Shown here: in pieces, positions 1-12,479 of the stretch
Layout of the letters: every line of letters begins with the position of its first letter
How positions within the stretch are numbered: the stretch's first letter is position 1
Source: Plumapathes pennacea
Lineage: Eukaryota; Cnidaria; Anthozoa; Antipatharia; Myriopathidae
Direction: 5' to 3'
DNA length: 64,000 bases
Assembly (NCBI GenBank): GCA_964036295.1
Contig: OZ038469.1
Span: 13,759,591-13,823,590 of the forward strand
Notes under the pieces: generated by a model
Told to the model about the DNA's origin: nothing
Database searches by the model: none
Seen by the model: the letters and a program-made list of their open reading frames with translations, nothing else
Program-made: the position numbers and the translations under genes

Positions 1-3000
1 ACTCCGCGACGCAGTCTCCACCATCAAGACTGGGTACCAGGAACATGACGGCTAGGAGTACGTTCCACAGCGGACAGACGCGGGAAAGACAGCGGGCTCA
101 GAACGGCCCCGACCGCCCGTACGACACGAACAGCCCAATGGCGGGAAGGCCATCCATTTTCAGCAAGTTGACGTCAAGGTTCAGCAAAAGGTAACTGGAT
201 TTGAAAGAATTCTGTTCTAAGGTAGTTTTGGTTTAACTTTTGGTAGTGACCGTTGAAATTCTAGTTGGTTAGAGAAGGAAGTTTTGTTTTATTGGTCAGT
301 ACTTACGGTCTGAAGTGAATCTCCACTAGCAAATGCCACTATTTTCGTCATTTTCTGATCAAATTTTAAAGTCACTGAAAAGTCATGGAAACATCGTGAA
401 ATTTTGTTCCAAAGTCTCTGTATGGACCCTTGTTCTGGATTTTAGTCTGATAAAATTCGAGGCACCTTGCAAGCTTGTTCTTCTAAGAAAATTTATTGCA
501 TTTTCCCCAGAACTATGGGCGAACCGCCCTCGAGGGAAGACGTCCATACTTCAAGGCCCGTGAACAAGCGCGAGCAGCGGGAACCGCGCAGCGCAGGCGC
601 TGGGTCAGGCTCCAATGAACCTTTACCGGTTTGGTCCAGGTAACGAGATATGATTTGTACACTTCATCTTTTCCCCATATTCCTCCTCGGGCTTGGCAAA
701 CTCAAGCTCATACTCAAACCAGTGTAGGGTGGGGTGGGTTTATGTGTTAGCAGAGGTACATTTGTTGTATGACTCGAAGCGTGGCTCAAGATGAATATTT
801 GTTGAGAAGTTTTCTTTAAACATCAGTGCTGATGGATAGTCTGTACAGTATATTAAACTATTAATATGACATTTTACCGGCATAATTTGTTTTAACTGCT
901 CTTCGTAAAAATGCACTGACTTTGCAAAATAAGACTTGTATGTAAATGTAATGAGAATAAAAATGACTCGTATTTAAGGTAGAGCGATCACTTTTGCCAT
1001 TTTCGTAAGTTATATGCAAAGTATGTGTTAAACCAACAGCACTTGCCTATGCTTGATAAAGAAGTAAAGTCGTATTAAATGCAAAAAAAAAAAAAAATTC
1101 TTAAAATTATTCATTCATTCTTAAAAAAAAAAAAGAAGAAAAAAACGAGAATGGAGCGACTAACTATTGTTTGTGTAAATCTTATTGGTGTTTGATCATA
1201 TTTATCGATTGGTATTTAAATTAAGCCCGGCTTTCATTGCATTGACACCACGCTGATTGTTCGATAGAAGGCGGCGCGATCTTGTTGTGTTATCTACATA
1301 GTCGATACTTTCACAAACGGGAACGATGTTTATTTGTCTCTAAAAGACTATTTTGAAATCAGCCGTCAATCTAATTGAATTATACGAGTAAAGCAAACTG
1401 CAGTCGCAGAAATAACAGACAGGTAGGTTTCTTAAGGTAAGAGTGCATCAACAGTATTGTTGACAGATGTGTTTCTTGCAAATAGAGATACTATCGAGTC
1501 AATTTGATAAATACAAAAGTAAATCTAATTTAAAGACCACCGGACGAGAGTTTAATTCCGAGTTTAATTTGTTTTAAAGTCTCTAAGTACCTGCTAAACG
1601 CTGTCTAAAAGCATTAATACATCAACGTAAGGTTGATATGTTTATGCTGTTTGGCTGCCGATTGTTGTTGTTGTTGTTGTTTGTTTGTTTGTTTGTTTGT
1701 TTGTTTGCGCTGACGAAGAGTAGACAATCGAAACGTCAGCCAACACTTTTTTACCGCGTTCAGCTTGTCCATGTCAACTTTATGTTGATACATCACAAGT
1801 TTTACTCTTCACATTTCTTCTTGCTGTAACTTTCTTCTCGTTTATTCGCTGGTCTTTCTGTAATTATGCAGTAGCTGTAGCAGAGATCTGTGGGCTTTCG
1901 TTTCAGTTTGACCATTTTTAATTTTTGATGAGAGTAATGTTATGATCAACAGCTTTTTGCAGAAGAATGCTGGCTTTACTTCTTTGGCATTTCTTGTCGT
2001 ATTTAATGTATTTTGGTGTAATTTGATGGGTGTTATGTGGTTTGACGCGATGCTATGTTATGCGATGGTGATGTGTGGGTGGTCAATTACGAGAAGGTCG
2101 TGCGTGTTGTAACGTGATGTGACGTAACGTTATGCGATGCATTGTATTATACTCATACCAAACGTAAACCTCTATCGACAGTCGATCCCCTGACAGACCA
2201 GGTTCAGCGTCTCAATATTTAACAAGCTGATTTTGCAGTATCCGCTGTGCATAAAATTAGTTTAACAGTTCTAATAAATCCGTCGAGAGGATGACTATAT
2301 AACGACTTAAAGATAATGCATGAGTTAATAATTAACTCTATCGTACGCCATTAGTGTCTCCAAACGGGCGTTACAGGGTCACGCGCGCGTGACCCAAGGT
2401 GCCTTAGAGAGGAAACACAACGTTTTCAAGCTTCTGCCATGACACTTCAAAAGAGCTCCAGACCCTTCGCCAACAAATCTCGCCGTCATCATGCCAAGCG
2501 GTTGCTAGGCGACACTTCTTTCTCCAAGTTGATGGAGGGGGGCAAAGGCTGTGTTGTTTTGACTTTTTTTTGTTTGTTTGTTTGTTTGTTTGTTAAATTT
2601 TAATGGTTAGGCTGCTTTTTAACGTTAAAGTGAGAGCGTTTGTCGAATATACCAAAGCATGTCTTCCTTCATTTACGACTTCATGTTAACTGCACTTGCA
2701 AGTTTGCCAGAGTTGTTTTCCGGTTGGTACACATTAACGTTTTTCTAATCGCTTTTTCACATAATGTGGCTAACATAAAAACTGATGCCCACTAACTATG
2801 AGCTAAAGCTAAGATTTCTTTTACCGCCATTCCACTCTGCTTGCTGGCATTCACTTTGCTCTTCACTTCACAAAGTGATGCGTGATGCTCCAATCAGATT
2901 GCACCTTAAAAAATACCGCACTTTTCGTACGTTTACTCTGATTGGCTCACAACAAAGAAGACGCAACCGAACTCGTGTGGCAGCCTTTGTGATGCCCGAA

Positions 3001-5460
3001 CAAGTATCTGTCAGCAGGCATTGGTTCCTTGTAAATCTAAACTAGGTGTTTTCGAGAAAGCTGAGATAGCTTGCACTGTACACGCAATCATTCATCATTT
3101 ACGCCAACATACGTGCGTCACGTCACATTGTCGGAATTCATTCATTTACTGTGCCGTTTTACTGTGCGTGCTTTTCATTGGTCCATCCATCGCATCGCAC
3201 CAAAATGTCTCAACACCTATTTCGCTTGTTGCATCAGTAGCTAACCTTGCACTTTTGGTCCCTTCAGTCTTGTTCTTTCTTGCGATGCCGGCTTTGGTTT
3301 TGTGTTCGAGCAATTCAAGCTAACGCATTTCGATTCTACAACCAAATTTGCAACAAGGTCACTCAGTAAATGTCTTGACACTTTAGATGCACGCCACCAC
3401 CAGGTGACTGATTTTTGGGATTTGCAAATGGAAAGCCCGCAAGAGTTCGATTTTGTGGCTTTATCTGAGAAAAGTGAAAATCGAATTTTCTTTTTTTGGA
3501 ACATACGGAGATACTAATCCATCGCACTTTCGAAGCATAGCTCAGCGCTCGAATCCAAAATAAAAGTCAGCAGCCGCAAAAGAGTAAATTCCACAGCCTT
3601 TGCCACCCCTCCATTCCATCACAACGCTCCGTCCAGGGTTCGTACAGTTTTGACTGAAAAACACTGAATTATAGCAGCAACCTTGGGGGAAACAACGACT
3701 TTGGTTAAAATCTTGTAATAAGGAGATAACCACCAAGCTACGTTAATCGATTTTTTTGTTTTTGTATTTTGAAGAAAATAAGAAAGGTGTACCCTGGTTG
3801 ATGGGGTAATTGCCATGTGCACTCGCGCGTATTGGTTTAGCTTTTCTTGAGAAGACGATTCGAAACGGTCTGCCACGGCTGTACGAACCCTGTTGGTCGG
3901 CAAGCGCTCCAAATCTCCATCGGGTCAGGCGAAGGGTCTACCTCTCATGAGCTGTTTTGTTGGTTTCATGGTAGGAGCCACGGTGGGCCGACAAAACCTG
4001 AGCCAAGCGATCCCAGGCGCAGGCGCAGGTCTGTGCGAGGAGCCTTAGCGCGACTCTCGTTCAGAAAGCGGAGAAGAAGGCAGGTGTACGACTTCCTCAA
4101 CTGATTTTGATTGGTGGAACGTATTCTTTTGGCTCTCGGCGAATAATTTGATTGGTGGAACTCGAACCCTTGCTCCAGACGAATAATTCGAATATCGAGC
4201 TTTCGCTTTACATAATTTTGATTAGAGACGGGTACGAGTTGATTGATGGATGTCAAACCCTTGCTCCGTGACGAGTAACTTGAAACACGTACGTTAGCTT
4301 TACCTGGCTTTGTCAAACGGTTGCGACACACTTAAAGGAGTACACTGTCAGTGAGAAGGGACTGCTTTTTAATGAGGCCTTTCGATACTAGTGCATGGAA
4401 GTAAATCGGTTCTCATCAAAGACTTCCTTCTTATTACATAGTAATATGCAATACTTGTCAGTCGTGACGTTTGATTGTACTTCATGAAGACCTTTCATAC
4501 GGAGCTTGTGCGTTGAATTTAGTGAAACAGTAAACGGGTTAACAAGCATAATTGACAAATTTATACTGCTCGAAGTAGTAGGAACTGGTCTGTTGTTTGG
4601 GGCGAGGAAAAACAGTGGGTTGAGACTTTCTTTGAAGAAAGGTGAATACTCGAAACTTGTCGTTTGTTGTTGATCTGTAGTTTTATCGCAGTTTTTGTCG
4701 GTAGAGAACAACGCTTGCATCTACTCATCCGGATGCGATCTCACTTCCCGTTTTTGCTGTTCACAAGAAAAGAGAACCAGAGTATTTCGAAAGGGTTTAG
4801 CCACTAGTAACTTTTGGTTAATGCATTCCCATTTGTCTTACAAGTGGGAGATGAAAAATCTAAAACCTCGAGACTCGTTTACCCATTCACTCCTGATTTC
4901 ATTGAAACGATGTATTGAGAATTAATAGTTTAGTCAGCTTGCATCTGAACAAGTATTCAGTTGCACAGTTCTCTACATAGATCTGGCGAACAACTGAAAA
5001 AGAGTCAAAGGGTTGAAGTGTTTGATGCGTGTTTTAATTGAGAATTTCTCTTTTGGTAGTAATATTGTGGAGTATCTATGTCCGTGTTCGACACGCACTC
5101 TAAACCTCCGCGTTTTTCCCGCCTTTTTTCCTCAGGCAAGTTAGTGACGCCTCGGACAAACCGCGTTCGCTGCGTTTCACGTGGAGTATGAAGACCACAA
5201 GCTCTATGGATCCCCAGGACATGATTGAGGAAATCAAGAAAGTGCTAGAGGTAAACAATTGCGACTACGATCACCGGGAGAAATTTATGTTATTCTGTTG
5301 CCATGGAAACCCTGCCGACACCAGTCACGTGCAGTGGGAGATGGAGGTGTGCAAGTTGCCGCGCCTGTCGCTGAACGGCGTCCGCTTTAAGCGCATCGCG
5401 GGCACGTCAATTAATTTCAAGAATATCGCCTCGAAAGTTGCCAATGAACTCCATTTGTAA
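1..5460 (+). CDS. MARK: MAP/microtubule affinity-regulating kinase (MARK/Par-1), C-terminal part
   Basis: Partial gene; the window opens inside an exon. Exons are <1-190, 511-639 and 5136-5460, with donors at 191 and 640, acceptors ending at 510 and 5135, and stop TAA at 5458-5460. Exon 1 (codons from base 3) encodes the MARK spacer hallmarks [15 protein letters not shown] and [12 protein letters not shown]. The last exon encodes [18 protein letters not shown], then the whole KA1 domain, including [20 protein letters not shown] and ending [12 protein letters not shown]. In this family KA1 binds acidic phospholipids and restrains the Ser/Thr kinase, which phosphorylates microtubule-associated proteins and sets cell polarity. 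The kinase and UBA domains lie upstream, outside the window. Both introns are phase 2. The second is about 4.5 kb and repeat-filled. Orthology to vertebrate MARK1-4 as a group is firm; one-to-one assignment is not possible. Confidence 0.95.
1616..1796 (+). repeat. Small inverted-repeat element, Penelope-like relic with a GAAACGTC motif
   Basis: Imperfect inverted termini (TACATCAACGTAAGGTTGAT near 1618 and GTCAACTTTATGTTGATACA near 1771) enclose a TTG/TTTG microsatellite (1666-1707). They also enclose a GCTGACG...CGTCAGC stem (1709-1715 with 1734-1740) around CGAAACGTC. The last motif resembles the hammerhead-type terminal motif of Penelope-like elements seen intact at 37.7 and 38.4 kb. The link to Penelope elements is inferred. 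Confidence 0.45.
2376..2395. other. Perfect 20-bp CG-rich palindrome
   Basis: GGGTCACGCGCGCGTGACCC is its own reverse complement. It lies in the MARK intron within otherwise AT-rich DNA and could bind a dimeric factor. No function is shown. Confidence 0.6.
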
Positions 5461-8191
5461 GGAGCGCCGAATCCTACTTGCTTTGGACCTCGGTGCGCTG
5501 GTGGGTCTTGCAAGAATAATCTTCAATGATTTTCTTTTTTTTTTTTTGGTTCACGAATTCTTTTCTTCTCCGCTTTGCACGGAAGAAAAGCTGCACCGCG
5601 TCCCGTGTACGGGAGCTAACCAAGCTGTATGCATGTTTTAGGAAAACGAGACATTTCATCGATGAACACCCGCCCGTGCTTATTATTTTAGACGTTTACA
5701 ACTGCTGATTTCTAAACACAACGAACCGAAACCACCAGAACGGGTGTCGTGCTACGTTGTGTTGCATTACGTTGGCTTGCACCAGGACTTTTGTTTAAAA
5801 GAACGAACTACGTGTACATCTGTGTAAATACTATAGGAATTATTTAATACTAATGGTGGGTATCCTGAGGATTGATCTATTCAATCTTCCCGTGATTTGT
5901 GTTTCGACCTCGTAATTCACCTGGCCTTTACATGTGGCCGGTCTTGTAGTTTATAAATGTTTAGTGTCTGAAACGAAAGTCTTCGGGCCAAGAGATGGAA
6001 CAAGAGGGCGTTTAGGGGAGGGAGGGAGGGATAAGGTGGATAGAGTTTGGGTGCATTTTTATCGCCAGTATTCCTTGTATTTTGAATTTAGCTGGCGCGT
6101 ATGAATAGGTGAAATGCGAGCCCTAAACTTGTTTTTCTTTGAATTATCAAGTTGTCGTTAGCGGTGAAGGTTCCGTTATACTTATTTTGTTCCTTTTTAG
6201 TTACCACTTTTGCAATAATTAAAAGCACGTGCTTTGGGCGAAGTAAGAGACGAAGCTGCTCGTCAGCTGCTCGGGTTTATTCGTCAGTTCTCGTGGGTCT
6301 TTGCCAAGGCACTCGATACGAGACGTTGGGTGTTGGGGAAATGGGTTACACTCAGTCAGGGATTAACGGGATGGGATGCATAACACTGAAAAGTATCGAA
6401 GACACTGTAAATTCTCTTAACACTGCTCACACGGGCTGGAAGAATTAGTGTCTTGAAGGAGTAGTTTAGAGCTTGTATTTCACCACATATAAGGACGTAG
6501 ACTACATTGCAACGCGCCAACTGGGATTTATGGCTCTTTTAACTCTTGCACTTAAGAAGTGATTAAGTTTCTCTTGGCTCTTGCTAGCTTGTTCAGATGA
6601 AAGTTTATTGAACTATCAATTCTCACTTCGTCACTCGTACATTTTCTTCTTGAATGGTTGGAAGAATCTGCCATGTGAACTTGGGAGTCTCCCTTGTGTA
6701 TTTATGAGCTGTGTAGGACTTGACTGATCCGTTTCTGGGACAAAATTTTGAATTGGTAAATTTTAAATTTCTAACAGTCTTCTAGCAGTAATTCTTTGTG
6801 CCGACTCAAAGAGGTTTCTGAGTCAGACCTTTTCACTGGCTTGTCGTTCTGCCCAAATTGAACCCAAAATTTGCACCCCAAGTCAACAACGATGTGAGAG
6901 CTGCTATTTGAATATGCACTCATTGTAAGCTTTCATTTGAGTGGTAACACCTTTTAGGTTTCATTTGACAGCTCAGGAGTTGGAAGTGAACACTGCTGTT
7001 AGAGTGTCACATTGAGAGCTTTCATTTGAGTGGTCACACTTTTTGGTTTCATTTGACAGTTTGTAGGTTGAGTCAAATCAAATTATGACAGTGAAAAGGT
7101 CATATTATGCTGAGACGTTTCACAAAGACGTTCAAAGGAAAGTTCAACACTTGTGGACACATTTGTGCAGTTTGTCTCGCGAAAAATGCAGTATTCTGCC
7201 CTGTGCAAGTTCAATTTTAAGGACTTTTCGTTGCATAACTGTGGAGCCGGTTTCTACTAAGCAACGCTCTTTTGGCTATTGAATATCTGGACGTGCTACA
7301 CACTTGGTAAATCTGCGTCGAGACGAATTGCTCGAATGTATCACTGACAAGTCCTCCTGGGTGCATGTGATGAAAATAGAGATTCTTGTTCCATTCTCTA
7401 AGCACATGTGTGATAAGAGTAACGAGAAGCTTGTATCCGACATCTCGTTCAGACAAAACTCGGTTCGCATCCATCTTCGTTCCCAGGCTCTTCTTTCTAC
7501 CCAGAGCATGGGGACGGGTATGGGTTCTTACCATATCATCAGTGATATAATGTGTATAGCTGGGGGAATTTAAATTACGATCTGTGGCCAGGTCTCTGTC
7601 TGGCCTGGTTTGATGTCTACACAGGACTTACACGAAATAAATTTTATGTCATTTGCTTAGAGGAAGTAATGTTAGGCTTAGGCATTTTTTGCAGTATTTT
7701 AGTCTAGATCTCATTTAGCTCTAATTCTACCCTGTTTCTGACATAATTAAGCTTTCAAAAAAGCGAAAAAGTAAAAAAAAAAAGATCACGTGCTGGACAG
7801 GCGTTCCGTGACAAACAATCGGACGAAGGGGGAGGGGGAAATGTACGCCCGCCGCAAGACTCTCGTACCAATATGCGTAGTTGCATGATTTAACGTTGAT
7901 CAGACCGTTCACAGACAAAGGCGTTTACACACATGCGTTTTCGTTTAAAAGCAATGCATTTCCATTTCCCGTTTTACACGAAAACGGATCAAAATTGTTC
8001 CCGAATTGTTATAAGCGATAAAAACGCATCGATTCAAAAACGCAACCAAAATTGGTTGTGTGAACAAAAAACAAAACAAAAACAAACAAACAAACAAACA
8101 AACAAACAAACAAACAACCAAAAAAAACGAGAGATGAAAACGCATCCATGCAAATAAAAAGGCATCCATGCAAACGCAGGCATAAATCCCG
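5461..8191. other. MARK 3' UTR and gene-free, repeat-bearing spacer
   Basis: The 3' UTR of MARK begins here; its end is unclear (an AATAAA lies at 7635-7640, an ATTAAA at 6218-6223). A decayed CTTTCACTCCC-family copy sits at about 6577-6692. Two tandem copies of a GCTTTCATTTGAGTGGT unit lie around 6928-7075 and recur near 48985 and 49290. At about 7900-8050 there is DNA of the CGTTTTCG...AAAACGCA repeat family, related to 14680 and 57270. No gene is supported. Confidence 0.5.
8085..8117. repeat. (AAAC)n microsatellite
   Basis: About eight AAAC units in a row, directly upstream of the homopolymer-bounded element. Similar TTTG/AAAC tracts occur at 1680, 2570 and 30773. Confidence 0.9.
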
Positions 8192-8639
8192 GGTGGTGGG
8201 GGGGGGGGGGGGGGGGGGGGGTACTCAAAGGACTTTTGTGCGGGGAGGCTCCGCCCGGACTGTCAACCCCTTACCCTTTAAAATGCCATCCTGGGGGCAA
8301 AATCGGGACCCTTTTATATACCTCCAGTACAAATGCACCCCTTTTTTATACCTTTGATGCGTCCGGCAGACGATTCCACGGCGGGGTGCTTCCCTCTTTT
8401 AACAAGGCGGTTCCGGTCTTCCGCCGTTTTTTTCCCCGGTTTTTCCTGGCGTTTTTCGTACCCCTTTAAAATACCAAAATCATTTCTTCACTCCACCTTT
8501 TTTATTGACCCTTTAAAATACCTAAAAAAAACGTCATTTTCTTATACCCTTTTTTATACCTCGATCGTAAAAATACACCCCTTTCGGGCGGAGCCTCCCC
8601 GTATAGCCGATCATAGGGAGTACCCCCCCCCCCCCCCCC
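8192..8639. mobile_element. Non-autonomous element bounded by G and C homopolymers, with a 13-bp target duplication
   Basis: The left end is a run of about 25 G followed by TACTC; the right end is GAGTA followed by a run of about 18 C. GGGGAGGCTCCGCCCG near the left is matched inversely by CGGGCGGAGCCTCCCC near the right. The 13-bp GGCATAAATCCCG is present on both sides (8179-8191 and 8640-8652), which fits a target-site duplication. The interior has repeated CCCTTTTTTATACC-type motifs and no credible coding frame. The class is unknown. Confidence 0.7.
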
Positions 8640-8777
8640 GGCATAAATCCCGCCATTTCACGTCGCGAGGTCGCGAGCTGGAGCTGGGAGCTGACATAGA
8701 ACTAGATTCCAGGTCCTTTCGTTCAACATGATCTGATTGTCACCCAGTCCTGTCCTTCTCCCCCGCGAGGAACAAAC

Positions 8778-11700
8778 ATGGAAGATTTTCTGGCAGGATG
8801 GTTTGGAGGTAAACTGACACACATATATATATATATACATATATTTCGATGATTGCGTTGATGTTTTAAAAGATCAGTGGACCTAGTGAAACCTAGTTGT
8901 TCGATATCTACCGCTTAATACACAAAAGCACTTGATAATATTGGTACATCCTGCGCTATTAATTAAGTTCACGACAGATCTTTGGAACCTGTGCGCCGGA
9001 TAAATTTCTTTCGTATAAATGATACGCTCCTTGATTTCTTCGTGTTAAATATATCGACTTCCGTTAACCGTGTGGAGGTTGATCCTCGTCAAAATTAATA
9101 CTAAGCCGTGTCGATCGCGCCTATAATAAAATATGCGTTGTTGCGCAATCCGACATGCAAGGAGTGACATCTCTCTGTAAAGGTGCAGTACGGGCAACAT
9201 TTTCAGTGCAACTTGTCGTGCAACGATGTTGCGTTGCAAGTTGTACCGTGATGTTGCGCGTATTACCACCGTGTTGCAAGTTGCAGCAACATGTTGCACG
9301 AAGTAGAAGTGGGTTCTACTTCGTGCAACATGTTGCTGCAACTTGCAACACGGTGGTAATACGCGCAACATTACGGTGCAACTTGCAACGCAACATTGTT
9401 GCATGACAAGTTGCACTGAAAACGTTGCCCGTATTACTTCACCTTAAAGGTGGACACCTTAGTGTGCGCCTCAGAGAAGTTTCCGCCTTAGAGAAAGTTT
9501 AGTTACAGAACAAGTGAAAATTGGCAAAGGCCAAATCTGCATGCTGTGTGCCTTAAGGCCTGTCCTCACTAGGGCATAAGCATAAGCATAAGAATAAGAG
9601 AGCTACAGTGGTGACATAAGCATAATGATCAAACACGTCCGTTCCTTATGCTAAATATGTCGCCACTGTCGCTCTCTTGCGCTCATGCTTATGCTTGTGC
9701 TTATGCACTAGTGAGGACCAGGCTTTAGAGAGCTGATGACTGCTTAGAGAGGTGTCCGCTTAGAGCTCGAGTAATTGACTGCATGTTATCTCACTAGATT
9801 TCTATGTTTTAAAATATTGTCCAGGAGTGTAGCTAATTTACTGTACCAAAGTCATTGTGTTAGTAATAATAATATTACTACATTCAATCACAAACCATCT
9901 GAAGCCATTGGTAAAAATTGGGTGCAAGTCACTGCCATCATCATTCCCACTTTTCAATTGACAAATAGCTATAGCAAAAATATTCATAAAATTAGAGCTG
10001 CCATCCCCCAAACATTGTCAGGCAGGAGATTTTGGCCAGATTTGTGAAATTATGTTCTTGATTGTGGGAAGTGGGAGATTTCAGATTTCTCACAGGAGAA
10101 TGTAGACTCGTGCAGAAGATCGACATGAGTTTGCTGGTGAGTGGAATGAGAGTTGGCAAGTCTGCACAATGTAACTTTTGACAGTCATCCAAAAAGTCTG
10201 CATGAACTGACTAAGAACTTTTATATTAGTTAACTCCTGGATGTCTTATGGTTATGGTTATGTTTTCAGGTTGTGCAGGAGTTATTGTTGGACAACCTCT
10301 TGATACAGTCAAGGTTAGATTTTGTAATTTTTCGACTGTGTGTGGTTGATCAATAATGCTGTTACCATATCCCATCTCCCTCTCCCCCTTCCCCACCCCC
10401 CTTCTTTTCTGGGCTGACAATTTCATTCTTTCTATCTATAACTCTCCTGATTCCTATGTTTTATATAAAACCCTTTGACTCCCAAACTCAAAATGCAGAT
10501 CCTTCTAACCTTCTAAGAAGAAACTGTATGAGTACAGATTGTAGTTTCATCTGAGCATTATCAAAAGCCAAGTTCTCCTTACTATATGATATATTTCTGG
10601 TACGAAACTGAAGGAGAAAATTGAAGTTGGTCATGCACTCCTGGGAGTGAATGGGTTCAGGTACACCTGGGTATTTCTCTATTGTGTACCTTGAGACACG
10701 GCAGGCATAGAAAAACATAATCAGTGACAACACTGTACCATGTTGGCAGACAATTAAAATAGGGGGGAGGGGGGGGGGGGGGGGTTTACCACTATTGCTG
10801 TTGTACTAAATTTTGCTTAAGTGTTGTTCACATTTAATTAGTGTTTAGACCAAGTTATTTATATTCCAGGGTCTGTTTCGTCTATTAATGGTCTTATTAT
10901 TGAGTGATCATTTGGTTGATTCGTCTTCTATTGCAGGTCAGACTTCAAACACATGCCTCTGCATCTGTTGGTAAATCATCCATGAATGCGCTGAAGTGTT
11001 TCACTGGGATTATCAAACATGAAACGGTGTGTATGTTACAAAGTGCTGTGCAACATATATGAAATTTGTACGTGATTCCATGTATCCCTAACCCTCTGAT
11101 GTAGAAAGGATTGAGATACACCACAGAATATGTTTTTTGGCCGTCTGCTCACCTAAATTTCAAGTCATCAATCATCACTCAAATATGTTTTTTGGCCGTC
11201 TGCTCACCTAAATTTCGAGTCATCAATCATCACTCAAATACGTTTTTGGTCATGTGCTCACCTAAATTTCGAGTCATCAATCATCACTCAAAACTTTGGA
11301 TTCAAGTGCAGATTTTGTAGTTCAATGTAATGCTCATAAAACCTTAAGACTTATTTAGCCAAGAAACTCAATTCGCCACTTTGGAAATGAAAATAGGACT
11401 GGGAATGAATGGAGTACCGAAAATGCTTCTGGGATCGTTTGGGGGGACACGTGTATGAAAAGCATGGTGGTAGCAAGTCACGGCTGTGCAATAAACTCTG
11501 GTATTATCTTTACTGAGGCAAGAGATCTTATCACTCTTCCAACCTGATACCACCTTGTGTTTTGTACACGCATCCCCCCAAACGATCCCAGAAGCACTTT
11601 TGGTACTCCATTCATTCCCAGTCCTATTTTCATTTCCAAAGTGGTGAATACTGGGACTGGATACTCAGCCATAAGTTAGTTTAATACATCATCTATAACT

Positions 11701-12406
11701 TAAGTTATGCACAAGGAAAATGAGGTCTGCAGACAATGTAAAATTTTACCTCCAATTAAAAGAAGTAAGAGATCAGCCATGGCGATTAACACTGACCAAC
11801 AGGAGTGATGTCAAGAACGTTGAGATGAGGAGTATGGGAGTCAGGTTGGGGGTATGCAGGATCCTATACCCCCTCCACTTTTCTAATGTTTTAAGGTGAT
11901 GTTACACTGGTCGATTTGCAACGACGATTTGCAATGATACAATGTTGCGCTAAAAATCGTTCAGGTGTAACACCCCATTGCGAACAATTTTTCGCGATGT
12001 TTGCAGTGCTGCAACGCGTTGCAAGTTTTTGAAAGCGATTCAAAAACTTGCAACACTGTTGCATGAATTTGAAGCAAATCGGCATTGCAAATTGACCAGT
12101 GTAACACCAGCTTTAGGGGGTGGCTACTCATGCCCTGAAAGGGCAACAAGTTATAATTTGCACAGGGTTTAATATTTTTTGGCATTGACAATCTGCACAT
12201 TGTGAATGGTTGTCGATGATCACATGATTAAATCATGTTTGTGAAAACGTGGGCGATTAAAATAATAGTTGTGTTGTTTGACTTAGTTGGCTCTGTGGAT
12301 TCTTTATTGGATTTTTCATAATACTTAGATACTATCTTGACAACTGTTCAAATACATTGATTTAATAATAACAATAATAATTATAATAATTATAATTATA
12401 TTTATG

Positions 12407-12479
<73 letters not shown>

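Larger units (their letters stand above)
641..5135. other. Long last intron of the MARK gene, repeat-bearing
   Basis: No exon is supported here. The intron holds A-rich runs near 1083 and 1123, a Penelope-like relic (1616-1796), TTTG microsatellites (1680-1707 and about 2570-2595) and a perfect GC-rich palindrome (2376-2395). It also has degenerate TTGATTGGTGGAAC-like repeats around 4107-4250 and a decayed copy of the CTTTCACTCCC repeat family near 4877-4953. The open frames in it are short, unlike any family I recognise, and mostly overlap these repeats. Confidence 0.6.

Noticed and set aside
3841-4331. 85- and 121-codon frames in the MARK intron
   Set aside because: Opposite-strand overlapping frames in GC-rich, partly repetitive intron DNA; no domain and no splice support.
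9045-9416. 123-codon frame with repeated CNTVVIRAT-like words
   Set aside because: It is simply the translation of the palindrome at 9189-9433; near-identical peptides appear on both strands.
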